This document shows positions 46,533 through 54,894 of a DNA stretch of 64,000 nt, in pieces. This DNA is from Methanomassiliicoccus sp. (lineage in GTDB: Archaea > Thermoplasmatota > Thermoplasmata > Methanomassiliicoccales > Methanomassiliicoccaceae), in contig JAWQJJ010000003.1 of the NCBI GenBank assembly GCA_033485155.1, forward strand, positions 186,001-250,000. The letters run 5' to 3'. Positions within the stretch are counted from its first letter, which is position 1, and the number at the start of each line of letters is the position of its first letter. A program made the position numbers and the translations under genes. The notes under the pieces are model-generated. The model was not told the origin of the DNA. It worked only from the letters and a program-made list of their open reading frames with translations, and did no database searches.

Positions 46533-47690
46533 ATGGTTAAAAGCATCGCCGACCTTTTCCTGCCGATGAGCGTCGACGCAGAGAACGTCCTACCACCACC
46601 GAACCAGAAGTGGCACATGCATGCCGAGAAGAGGTTTACCAGCCCTTTCACCGGTCAGAAGTTCGACCGCATAGATGTCGATGCCATGATGCTCTCCCAC
46701 GCGGCTGTCATCTCCGGGTACACCATCAACGACTTCTACACCAACCCCGAACTGGGAGCATGGTGCGTGGCCAATGCTTCGGAGATGTATGATCTCATAC
46801 CCATGACCCACTGGTACTTCTCCCTTCCCTGGGTCGCGGAGCTGGGGGCGGAGATCGAGTTCAAGCCCCTTCTGCCGCCCACGGTGAGAGAGCCGAACGT
46901 CAAGGACCTGGAGATGGTAGACAAGATCGAGGTTCCGGACGTGAAGGAGATGGAGAACAGCTGGACCGGTCAGCGGATGGTCCGCGTGCACGATTATGTG
47001 CTGAAGCACCTTCCCCAGAAGTTCATACCGATGACCTACACCTCCGATCTTACAGGAGGAGGGGCACAGCTTTGCGGCATCGAGAACTTCATCATGTGGA
47101 CGATGACCGAGCGGGACGCCGCCCACAAGCTCATATCCAAATATGCCGAGGTGGCGACAAATGGTGCCGAGATGATGGCCAACCGGTACGGGATGGCGCT
47201 CATCTCGACCGGCTCGGTCCTGGCGAACAACGACATCTTCTCTGATGCCGACATCGAGGACCTCTCGGCGAGATATCTCCACAAGTTCGTGGACAATTGC
47301 CTCAGGAAGGGGGCAGGACCACAGGTCCTCTACCATCTGTGCGGCAATCACGAGACCTCCTACAAGATGTTCAAGGACCGGCTGGTGTTCACACCCTTCA
47401 CCATAATGCACGCCGGTTACAAGGGAAGGGATGTGTTTCCGTCGGACCTGTTGATGAGGGAGTTCGGAGACGTGGCGACCATCATGGGATCGGTAGACAC
47501 CAAAATGATGATCCTCCCGAACCCGAAGCGGGTCTACGAGCAGGCCAAGGAACAGCTCATCAGAGGGCGGGATAGCCGTAACGGCTACATCCTGGGCACC
47601 GCGTGCGAACTGCCGCCCGATGCTCTGCCGGCCAACGTGTTCGCCCTTGTCCAGGCAGCCAGGGACTACGGCACCTACGGAACGTGGTGA
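46533..47690 (+). CDS. Corrinoid-type methyltransferase of the uroporphyrinogen decarboxylase family (MtaA/MtbA-like)
   Basis: 385 residues from the ATG at 46533; a GTG at 46515 is also in frame. The UroD-like TIM barrel carries the zinc motif of methylcobamide:thiol methyltransferases, H-x-C at His268/Cys270 (HLCGNHE) and a distant Cys358 (GTACELPP). MtaA and MtbA use this site to bind coenzyme M thiolate and take a methyl group from a corrinoid protein. Here no corrinoid protein or substrate methyltransferase is adjacent, so the methyl source and acceptor are open. It forms a two-gene operon with DUF2284 (five bases between stop and ATG). The N-terminal 45 residues (FLPMSVDAENVLPPPNQKWH) differ from standard MtaA. 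Confidence 0.82.
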   Translation: MVKSIADLFLPMSVDAENVLPPPNQKWHMHAEKRFTSPFTGQKFDRIDVDAMMLSHAAVISGYTINDFYTNPELGAWCVANASEMYDLIPMTHWYFSLPWVAELGAEIEFKPLLPPTVREPNVKDLEMVDKIEVPDVKEMENSWTGQRMVRVHDYVLKHLPQKFIPMTYTSDLTGGGAQLCGIENFIMWTMTERDAAHKLISKYAEVATNGAEMMANRYGMALISTGSVLANNDIFSDADIEDLSARYLHKFVDNCLRKGAGPQVLYHLCGNHETSYKMFKDRLVFTPFTIMHAGYKGRDVFPSDLLMREFGDVATIMGSVDTKMMILPNPKRVYEQAKEQLIRGRDSRNGYILGTACELPPDALPANVFALVQAARDYGTYGTW

Positions 47691-47695
47691 GAACG

Positions 47696-48295
47696 ATGGG
47701 CTCGGAAGCCGGACAGGCGATAGAGGGGGAGCTGGAGAGGATGGCGAGGGACAGCGGAGCGACGGCGTTCGTTCGACTGGATGCCTCCCAGGTGGTCACG
47801 GCCCATTGGGTCCGGCTGCGCTGCCAATATGGGTGCAAGTATTACGGAACGCGGCTGACCTGCCCCCCCTACAGCCCTACACCGGAAGACACGAGGAAGG
47901 TGCTGGACGAGTACAGGACGGCATACTTGATCCGTTACGAGGGATTCCTCGGCTTTGACACCTATCCGCCCCAGAACCTATATGGTGGGCTAAAGAAGAT
48001 GAGTGTGAAAGCATGCGACGCGGGGTTCGACATGGAGAGGCACGCTTTCCTGGCCGGCTACTACAAGGCTTACCTGTACGGTGCTCACCGATGCTACCGA
48101 TGCGATACCTGCGCCCTTGAGGAGGGTAAGACCAAGTGCCGGTTCCCGGTGAAGGCCAGGCCGTCGATGGAGTCGGCGGGCATCGATGTGTTCGCCACCG
48201 CCAAGAACGCAGGCATCGAGGCCCACGTGATCAAGGATAAGGCCGTATTGTCACCAGAGATGTTGCCGACCTTCATGCTTCTATTACTGGAGTGA
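47696..48295 (+). CDS. DUF2284 metal-binding protein
   Basis: 199 residues. LRCQYGCKYYG, then LTCPPYSPTPEDT, then HRCYRCDTCALEEGKTKCRFP give eight cysteines in the family's order. The first group looks suited to zinc, the second to an iron-sulphur cluster. DUF2284 proteins are often found beside corrinoid or methyltransferase genes. It starts five bases after the methyltransferase stop, so the two are probably made together and work together. The start at 47696 is taken because GGTGAG lies close upstream and longer versions overlap the previous gene. Confidence 0.85.
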   Translation: MGSEAGQAIEGELERMARDSGATAFVRLDASQVVTAHWVRLRCQYGCKYYGTRLTCPPYSPTPEDTRKVLDEYRTAYLIRYEGFLGFDTYPPQNLYGGLKKMSVKACDAGFDMERHAFLAGYYKAYLYGAHRCYRCDTCALEEGKTKCRFPVKARPSMESAGIDVFATAKNAGIEAHVIKDKAVLSPEMLPTFMLLLLE

Positions 48296-48523
48296 GCTGC
48301 AGGATCGTACGGAGGGTGCCTTCCATCGGTTGCCGATGATGGCCACAGAGACCGCTCCAGCGGGGGTGTACGCGGTCAAGACCCATGCCAGGTCGGAAGC
48401 GCCCACCTGAAGGTCCTCCGCCACCATCGGCAGAGCGGGCAGGAGGATGGTCTCGATGAAAATCGTCAGAAGGGCCAGCACGGCCATGGCGATGATGAGA
48501 TGAAAACCTTTAGCCTCATCCAT
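48284..48523 (-). pseudogene. Truncated MFS (DHA2-type) transporter, N-terminal fragment
   Basis: 79 residues match the first two helices of an EmrB/QacA-like drug exporter: FHLIIAMAVLALLTIFIETI, LLPALPMVAEDL, then WVLTAYTPAGAVSVAIIGNR. The usual GKLGDRFGR loop is lost and the frame ends at once, inside the 3' end of the DUF2284 gene on the other strand. The remaining 12 helices are absent. It is probably the leftover of a gene cut by a rearrangement. Confidence 0.65.
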
Positions 48524-48833
48524 TTGTTGTTTGACCAGTGCATGGCACCCATATTTTGGATGTTTTCCATCAGGTCCGTCTCCGTGATGGAAGGGGAAAA
48601 AGGAGGGTTCGATTTCAAACTGATTGATCCGACGGTGAAGGACGGCAACCGCCGACCGGACCTCACTAAATGATTAGGTCGGTGGAGGCGCGCATTGCCG
48701 ATGTCATTCGTGCCGTGGCTGGGACCGGGCATTGCCCCGGTGCAACAGACGGTCTGCAGGTCATTCCCTTCCTTCGCCCCGACAATGACAGCGGCCCCCT
48801 ATCGTGCGCTGAGCCCCTGTGCATTTTCCACCT
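48524..48833. other. Gene-poor spacer
   Basis: About 310 bp upstream of the MFS fragment. The GGGTTCGATTTC at 48605-48616 resembles a tRNA T-loop, but no acceptor stem or anticodon arm can be built around it. Nothing else recognised. Confidence 0.4.
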
Positions 48834-48920
48834 TATCATTATCAATAAGGATATTTAAGATAAAAGCAGTAGCCAGCATTTTATCTGCCGCTCAAGATTT
48901 CAGTGGAAATGAAGGGGTCG
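48834..48920 (+). repeat. Dispersed element, copy A
   Basis: This 87-base stretch aligns without gaps to 50250-50336; I count 69 identical positions by hand. It contains a TATA-like GATATTTAAG and the shared core CCAGCATTTTATCT and CAGTGGAAATG. Past the end it can fold GGGGTC-GCCCCT-GACCC. A weaker likeness may continue for about 250 bases. It may be a transcribed unit or a mobile remnant. Confidence 0.6.
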
Positions 48921-49274
48921 CCCCTGACCCTTTGATACTCCGCAGCACCGTGACAGCCTGTAGCGCCAACGTTCCAACGCCACCAAGCGATGGGGGGATG
49001 GAGAAAGAGCTGGTCAAGACGCGGCTTGGGCGATCGACATGTACGTACGATGCAGATCAAGGGAGTGGGGATGATTTTGCGCCTATGACCAGCGCGCATA
49101 CTACGCGGCAGCGCTATAAACGGTTTTGCGTCGGTGAGATGAGACCGACCCAGGCTCCGATCAAATCGTTATGAAAGGGGCAGGATCGTCAGCAGACCTT
49201 TTCCATGCATATTCCCTGGGCCGACAGGGGCCTTCGATGCACGCAGAACGATCATACTGGCCCTGGCTAGTCGC
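48921..49274. other. Spacer after repeat copy A
   Basis: About 350 bp. A weak second likeness to the B side is centred on CAGATCAAGG (49053) versus CAGATTAAGG (50432). I do not see a convincing protein. Confidence 0.35.
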
Positions 49275-49448
49275 TCACTTTTTCATCTCTAGCGTCAGTA
49301 TATACTCCTCATCGTTCTCCGTCGCGTCGTTGATAAGATACAGGATCACTCCATCCTTGGCGACCGGACACCTTCCGGTAGCCCTGAACTTCCGATACAG
49401 CCTCCGAGCGTTCGGATCTGTCTTTGGAGCGATGATCCGTATGGTCAC
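49275..49448 (-). CDS. Short leaderless gene, 57 residues, unrecognised
   Basis: From a GTG at 49448 the frame reads MTIRIIAPKTDPNARRLYRK, continues as a beta-rich chain (CPVAKDGVILYLINDA, EEYILTLEMKK) and ends in TGA. CTTAATAAAA at 49471-49480 is a TATA-like box about 26 bases before the GTG, which suits a leaderless mRNA. A stop lies eight codons upstream and there is no ATG. Composition and codon use look like real protein. No family is recognised. Confidence 0.5.
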   Translation of the reverse strand: MTIRIIAPKTDPNARRLYRKFRATGRCPVAKDGVILYLINDATENDEEYILTLEMKK

Positions 49449-50249
49449 TGAGGCGGTGAAGACCTTTGGGTTTTATTAAGGATAAGTGCGACGAAATAAT
49501 TACGCATCTTGTACATCCTGCACTCTTCGTCCATATGGCGTTTATCGCTGGCCGATGAGACTAATGGCCCATCAATGATCGAAGGCTCGTCCCAGAAAGT
49601 CCATAGGGAGGGGGCATACCTCCTCGACAGGCACTAGACTTAGTTGAGGAATCCGAGGAGGTTCGTTGGAGGTTCGGTTGTCTAGGTTGATTCCCATCGA
49701 GGAGGCGACAGAAGATTACAAATTGTATTCATATATCTATGTATAGGATTCTAAAATAGACAAATGATTAGTAACATGCGCAAGCATCCGCCTGAACGTA
49801 TCGATGCGCGCGCTCCACCAAGGACGCTTGATAGCCCTTGAGGCTCACGTGCGGCGCCCCTTCATAACCATTCTCAGATTCCATCATCCTTGAGCCAGAT
49901 ATTTATCAATCGATCCCGCTTAGAAGTGATGATAGAGGCCCTTCCAAATACCATGGCCGAGCCATTCCATCCCATCCTGAACCAAACGCTTGCTCCAGCC
50001 ATGGGGGCTTCCATCCTCCCATTTTGTTGAAAATACTCACCTCATCCCCTAACGATGCCTGGATGCCAGGCGACCTCCGAGATGCCTCCTCGATGCGACA
50101 CGTCTGCTAGTTCAAATGGAGGTTTGGGATCGACGGGTAGCATGAATTGAAATGGTCCCTGCCGCCCAGCTTAGCCACGATGTTGGATCTCAGAAAGCCC
50201 ACCTGGTTCAAGACTGGGCAACGGCTTCCCGTTAGGGGGTGAAGAGCAC
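49449..50249. other. Gene-poor, partly AT-rich spacer
   Basis: About 0.8 kb. A 39-codon frame on the - strand (49768-49887, starting MMESENGYEGAPHVS) follows AAGGATG and a TATA-like GATAAATATC, but is too short to trust. G-rich repeats of GAGGAGG type occur at about 49650-49710. I recognise nothing else. Confidence 0.4.
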
Positions 50250-50336
50250 TATCGTTATCAAAATAGATATTTAAATTCAGCATGGTTGCCAGCATTTTAT
50301 CTATCGCACAAGATTACAGTGGAAATGGAGGGGTCG
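50250..50336 (+). repeat. Dispersed element, copy B
   Basis: Partner of 48834-48920, same orientation and about 1.4 kb away, with the TATA-like AGATATTTAAA and the identical core TTGCCAGCATTTTATCT. A 100-codon frame starts with an ATG at 50282, but the TATA-like box is only about ten bases before it, so transcription would begin inside the frame. The first residues agree between copies (VASILS, AQD, SGN), so a short peptide is not excluded. Confidence 0.6.
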
Positions 50337-50594
50337 TATCAGACCATTGTGCATTGAATGGAGGAATCGTCGCCCAGGTAATAGGGCCGGTCCGGGACCA
50401 TGGCATAGTAGGGTGTACCGGTTTTTTAATCCAGATTAAGGGGGAAAGCATAGCCCCCAATCCGGCAGGAAGGCGACATCGCACCGATAATAAACATTGG
50501 TGGCAGATGGCCGTTCGGAAAAGCCTGACTGCCGAGATATTATCTGTTGGACTTCGGGATCGGGGGCATTTCCTCAAGGCCTGAATCGCCGGTG
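50337..50594. other. Spacer after repeat copy B
   Basis: Possible weak continuation of the repeat around 50432. No gene recognised. Confidence 0.35.
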
Positions 50595-50780
50595 CTAGGG
50601 ACCCGGGTCCGCCGCTCGCAGCCGTTCGAGCTCCCCTCGGCCTAGGCAACATTCCTCCCGCTTCCCCCTGGGCATTACCGGGCCGAGGATGGTGGTGAAC
50701 GGGCTACCTTCTTTTAGGATACTATTAACGGCACGGAAATCGCTTCCGCGGGTAACTGATGGTCGTTTTGGTAAAGCCAT
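50595..50780 (-). CDS. Possible small basic protein, unrecognised
   Basis: 61 codons from ATG 50780 (MALPKRPSVTRGSDFRAVNS), basic and polar, ending in TAG. No good ribosome site or TATA box. It could be real or chance; no family recognised. Confidence 0.22.
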   Translation of the reverse strand: MALPKRPSVTRGSDFRAVNSILKEGSPFTTILGPVMPRGKREECCLGRGELERLRAADPGP

Positions 50781-51047
50781 AGCTGCACTAGGCCCCGCCC
50801 ATCAGGTAAAAAATCATCAGGGCCCTAGGCCCCTGATCAAGCTCATCGCCGCGGTGACCGAGTGTATAGGGGTGTAGAGATGGTGGTCCATCCCTGTGCC
50901 CCCAGGTAAGTCTAGCCTGCTGGCAGGCTAATCATGAAAGAGCATCCATCCGTTCACGTTCACAAGCGGGCCCATTCGTGCCCAGTTGGATCGACCCAAT
51001 GGCCTTTAGAAAAATGGAAAGGGGTTATGCGTAGGGAGATATCAAGA

Positions 51048-51353
51048 TCAATCGTTCTTGTGAGAGTGTTCTCCTCCCTTGCGCTTGGCCTCCGTCGGCT
51101 GGGCCTCCGCTCCCTTGCGACCGGCCTCCGACAGCTTCTCGTGAGTGGACTCTCCCGAGGTGCCGCTCCTCTCCCGCTGGTGAGAGGGATGAGTGCACTC
51201 GCGTCCCCGGCACTCATGCTCGGCCTCGCCGCCCTTCTGACCGATCTCCTGGTAAAACTCCTTGCCGTGGGTCTCGGATGTCTTCTCGCCGCCCATGCGG
51301 CCGGCCTCGGCCGTGGTCATCTCTCCGCTCTTGGTACGCTTCTTCTCAGCCAT
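51048..51353 (-). CDS. KGG-repeat stress protein (GsiB/LEA-like)
   Basis: 101 residues, very hydrophilic, with repeats of the KGG type: EAGRMGGEKTSETHGKEFYQ, EIGQKGGEA, EAGRKGAEA, KRKGGEHS. The middle contains two cysteines and histidines (ECRGRECTHPSHQ). The repeat is that of bacterial GsiB and plant group 1 LEA proteins, which protect against drying, salt or oxidants while unfolded. GGTGA lies six bases before the ATG. Such genes are rare in archaea and may have come from bacteria. Confidence 0.82.
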   Translation of the reverse strand: MAEKKRTKSGEMTTAEAGRMGGEKTSETHGKEFYQEIGQKGGEAEHECRGRECTHPSHQRERSGTSGESTHEKLSEAGRKGAEAQPTEAKRKGGEHSHKND

Positions 51354-51835
51354 GTTTTCACCTTTCCCTTTTTAAGGGAATCGATGCCTCGCATCTCACA
51401 CTATTAGGTGATTTACCGTTCCTTCTTCGGGGCGAGGTCAAGGGTGACGCTACCATAGGCGTTCAAGACCATCCGCCGATGATGCAGGGATGGGGGAGCA
51501 ACGACATCGCGCGGTGAACAGACTTAGGCCACAAGGCCGTGATAGGCGAGCCCGGCATTGTGATGATCACCGCGCCCAAGTTCTCGACCGAAAATACTGC
51601 CAGACTCTACCGAACAGGATACCCATGACTGAATGGCAGGAGGCCAACAGGGGAGCGATCACGTTCCACCGCCTCAGGGTCAGATCACGGCGGGGAGCGG
51701 AGACGCCATGAGCCACATGACATCCAGTAGGTCGGGTAATATCAGTCGATGTTATGCGAAGGTTTTATCGGACTCTGAAAATGACATCAATGGCCTATAG
51801 TAATTGAAAAGGCGATCGAGCAGGGAGGGATAATA
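51354..51835. other. Intergenic region with a possible coding relic
   Basis: About 480 bp. A + frame at about 51519-51627 reads DLGHKAVIGEPGIVMITAPK, which looks like protein but has no start and stops at once. GGGAGGGAT at 51822-51830 is the ribosome site of the next gene. Confidence 0.4.
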
Positions 51836-52153
51836 GTGGGATCGATCATAGGTAAGCGGGATGACTTCCCCCCAGGGACCATCAGGGAAGTTAATGTTCA
51901 GGGAAAAGCCTATGCCATCGCTAACGTCGGCGGCATGCTATATGCCATGGATGGCAGGTGTGGTCACGCTGGCGGTACGCTGAGCCATGGCCATTTGGTA
52001 GGCATCGTGGTGACCTGTCCGAAGCATGGGGCCGAGTACGATGTCACCACCGGCAAGAGCCTCAAGAAGCCTTATGTCCCCTTCGCCAAGGCGGCCAACC
52101 TAATGACCTATAAGGTCATCGTCAATGGCGACAGTGTCATCTTGGATATCTAG
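51836..52153 (+). CDS. Rieske-type [2Fe-2S] ferredoxin
   Basis: 105 residues from a GTG at 51836 with GGGAGGGAT upstream. The cluster motif is CGHAGGTLSHG and CPKHGAEYD (C-x-H ... C-x2-H). It has the size of a soluble dioxygenase-type ferredoxin and should pass electrons to a partner oxidoreductase. No partner is adjacent. It ends in TAG. Confidence 0.9.
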   Translation: MGSIIGKRDDFPPGTIREVNVQGKAYAIANVGGMLYAMDGRCGHAGGTLSHGHLVGIVVTCPKHGAEYDVTTGKSLKKPYVPFAKAANLMTYKVIVNGDSVILDI

Positions 52154-52428
52154 TTGCGACAGCGAGGTTATCGACCAAGGGCGGGCCAGGGCATCCTATT
52201 CCGCCCTTGCTCATCCGTCGGGAGAACCGCTGATGATCGCCCTGGGACTCTGCCTTAACAACAGTGGGACGTTTTCTTATACCGTCGAACCGGTGCCCAC
52301 TCTTGGTCATTGTGGAGAGCCCTTTTCATCGGCCCGCCTGGGGGGTCGATTTACCCTTAACCCACATGTCTTTACAATCCCATTGCATACCTGATCTTAC
52401 TCGTTCGAATAGGAGTGGAGGTTAGGAA

Positions 52429-53232
52429 TTGACCTATCGATTCGAAGACATCGCTAAAAGTAACGTTGACGACCTAGTGAGTATCTGCGGCAACATGCCA
52501 GGAGTGGATAAGAATCCCCATTTCATCGCAGGGAGGGCTGCGCGGCAACAGTGGGTCTCGGGCATGATCGAAAGGTTCGGGACAATAGGCGTCCTCGCTT
52601 ACGGCCAAGATGGCCAGGCCAAGGGTTTCGTAGAGTGCGTCCCTTCTGTCGCTCATCCTTTGGGAAGGCACGCTACCGATCCCCGGAGAACGATGACCAT
52701 CGACTGTGCCTGGTATAGACAGGACCCTGGCCTCCCGGTCCGGAAAGCGGTCCTCGACCACATGTTTTCCACCGGCTGGTTCGATAAGCGGCTAGATGAT
52801 GGGTGCAGGTTCGTAGACGTTCTAACCCTGAAAGGCGCTCCGCTGATGCAATATGATTTCTATCATGAATACGGATTCAGAGATGCTGTTGAACTGATAG
52901 GCCCATCGACCTCACGCTTTCTTCTTCGCTTCCCGGTCAAAGGCGACGTCATAGCGTCCAGCACACAGGTCGTGGACTACCCCAGTCATGACCGGAATGT
53001 GCTCTATCTAGGTGCATACGACCAATGCTTCATGCCGTTCATGGTCAACGCCAAGATACGTGATGCCGTTAAGAATATCGATGAACTGAGCGTAAAGGAG
53101 GTCGATTATTGGGGCACGGGAATGCCGCCGGTCAGCGAACCATACCTAAACGGCGAACCGGCGTTCGAGCGGTTCGTCTTCTTCATGGACGATGAGCAGA
53201 TCCGGGAATCGATCAGAAAAAAGATGGTTTAA
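52429..53232 (+). CDS. GNAT-like acetyltransferase family protein
   Basis: 267 residues from a TTG at 52429, chosen because GGAGG lies upstream and no ATG exists before conserved sequence. The first 170 residues fit a GNAT fold (GTIGVLAYGQDGQAKGFVEC, then TIDCAWY, then a helix before FYHEYGFRDAVEL), but the Q/RxxGxG/A acetyl-CoA loop is not clear. The last 90 residues form a separate alpha/beta part (NVLYLGAYDQCFMPFMV) that recalls a thioredoxin-like fold. The function is unknown. Confidence 0.6.
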   Translation: MTYRFEDIAKSNVDDLVSICGNMPGVDKNPHFIAGRAARQQWVSGMIERFGTIGVLAYGQDGQAKGFVECVPSVAHPLGRHATDPRRTMTIDCAWYRQDPGLPVRKAVLDHMFSTGWFDKRLDDGCRFVDVLTLKGAPLMQYDFYHEYGFRDAVELIGPSTSRFLLRFPVKGDVIASSTQVVDYPSHDRNVLYLGAYDQCFMPFMVNAKIRDAVKNIDELSVKEVDYWGTGMPPVSEPYLNGEPAFERFVFFMDDEQIRESIRKKMV

Positions 53233-53714
53233 AGTGCCAACCTGGCCGACAATGAAACCGACTAGAGGAGAGAAGGCTGCTAGACCTTCGGTGTCGATCG
53301 TGAGTTGTTGACCAGGAAGGCAAAGCTGACAAGTTATCGACCTAGATAACTTTATTGAAGTGGACCTCACGGGCGATAATCGCCTCCGCTCCCCCCTGTC
53401 CCACAATCGCCCATCTGGCCAATGCGATACAGGGGGCGGATGAAGTACGTGAACTGTATTCGGAAGACGGCATCCTGTCCTGGATGCGGACACCTGAACC
53501 GCGTGTTTTTTTCGCCCTTGAGTTCGTAAGCATAAGAGCTTGCGATCATTATAGCAAGGCCATCGAGTTCACGCATCCGATGGAAAAAGATACCTGGACG
53601 AACTAGTCCCACCGATCACCAAGTGGGAAGAGCAAGCAAACTCTGTGGAGTTTGCGGAAATCCCAATGTCCTGCCTCTGCATATATTCTCGGAATGACAA
53701 ATATTGAGACTGGC
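53233..53714. other. Intergenic region, possible relics only
   Basis: About 480 bp. Short frames exist on both strands at 53355-53612 but neither resembles a family I know. The DNA is AT-rich near 53690. Confidence 0.4.
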
Positions 53715-54629
53715 CTATTTTAGGAACAGGTTGGTGCTCAGGTATTTCTCTCCCCGGTCTGGGAGGATGGTAACGATTACTCCTGACTCTATTCGCTTGG
53801 CCATCTCGATTGCAGCATACATCGCGGCTCCGCTGCTCATGCCCACGAAGATACCTTCCTGTTTAACGATCTGGCGAGTCATCTCGTAGGCCACTTCCGT
53901 ATCCACCATTACCGTGATATCGATCTGGGATGGATCGTAGATCGCCGGAACGATGGCCTCTTCCATGTTCTTCAGCCCCTGGATGTAGTGGCCCTTGACA
54001 GGATGGGCGCTGACGATCTTTATATCGGGGTTATGCTCCCTCAGTGCCTTGCCCACCCCCATTATTGTGCCGGAGGTACCTAATGCCGAGACAAAATAAT
54101 CGACCTTGCCTCCGGTCTGCTTCCAGATCTCATCCCCTGTCGTCTTATAGTGAGCTATCTTATTGTACTGATTGGAGAATTGGTCCGGCATGAAGTACTT
54201 TTTTGGATCGGCCTTGACCAGCTCCCGTGCCTTACGGATTGCGCCGTCGGTGCCGTACTTACCCTCGCTCAAGGTGACGGTTCCTCCGAAGGCCTGGATC
54301 ATCTGCCTTCGCTCCACCGAGACCGAGTCGCTCATGACTATCTCGACATCGTAACCCTTGATCGCCCCGATCATCGCAAGAGCCACGCCGGTGTTGCCCG
54401 ATGTCGGTTCGATTATCGTTTTCCCCCTGGTCAGCTTGCCCTCGGCCTCAGCCTGCTGGATCATGCCCAGAGCGATCCTGTCCTTGATGCTGCCAGTAGG
54501 GTTGAAACCTTCCACCTTTGCGAATATCGTCGTGTTGCTGTTGGGATTAAGCTTGTTTATCCTGACCATGGGGGTGTTGCCGATCGTCTGAAGGATGTTC
54601 TCTTTATAATCAGCTTGAGGCATAGTCAT
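53715..54629 (-). CDS. cysK: Cysteine synthase (PLP-dependent)
   Basis: 304 residues, standard OAS-TL length. GFNPTGSIKDR carries the PLP Lys, EPTSGNTGVALA binds the substrate carboxylate, and ALGTSGTIMGVG the PLP phosphate. It makes cysteine from O-acetylserine (or O-phosphoserine) and sulphide; CysK and CysM cannot be separated safely. A heterodimer partner is not nearby. The gene ends in TAG. Confidence 0.92.
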   Translation of the reverse strand: MTMPQADYKENILQTIGNTPMVRINKLNPNSNTTIFAKVEGFNPTGSIKDRIALGMIQQAEAEGKLTRGKTIIEPTSGNTGVALAMIGAIKGYDVEIVMSDSVSVERRQMIQAFGGTVTLSEGKYGTDGAIRKARELVKADPKKYFMPDQFSNQYNKIAHYKTTGDEIWKQTGGKVDYFVSALGTSGTIMGVGKALREHNPDIKIVSAHPVKGHYIQGLKNMEEAIVPAIYDPSQIDITVMVDTEVAYEMTRQIVKQEGIFVGMSSGAAMYAAIEMAKRIESGVIVTILPDRGEKYLSTNLFLK

Positions 54630-54894
54630 GGAATGATCACCCGGTAATGGGGAGGAGTGTTTTTAATGGATGCATCATGGCCCTGGAGGTCAGCGACAAG
54701 GTTCTGAGGCACCAATCGATCGTTCAGGCTCACTTCAGAGCTCCCACCATGACACCGGCATCTTTCAGCGATCACCATTATGGGTGAGGATTGCAAGACA
54801 TCGTTCCGTGAATATGTGAATAGATACGCTTAGTACGTCTTACCTGGACCGTGGTTCGCTCTTGAATCGGCCAATGAGCTGATCGAAGGTTGGG

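Noticed and set aside
48605-48616. tRNA T-loop-like GGGTTCGATTTC
   Set aside because: No acceptor stem, D arm or anticodon arm can be formed around it.
49768-49887. 39-codon - strand frame starting MMESENGYEG
   Set aside because: Possible but too short, with the TATA-like box only about 15 bases away; listed only in the spacer entry.
53355-53612. Overlapping short frames on both strands downstream of the GNAT-like gene
   Set aside because: Neither strand shows a recognisable motif or start signals.
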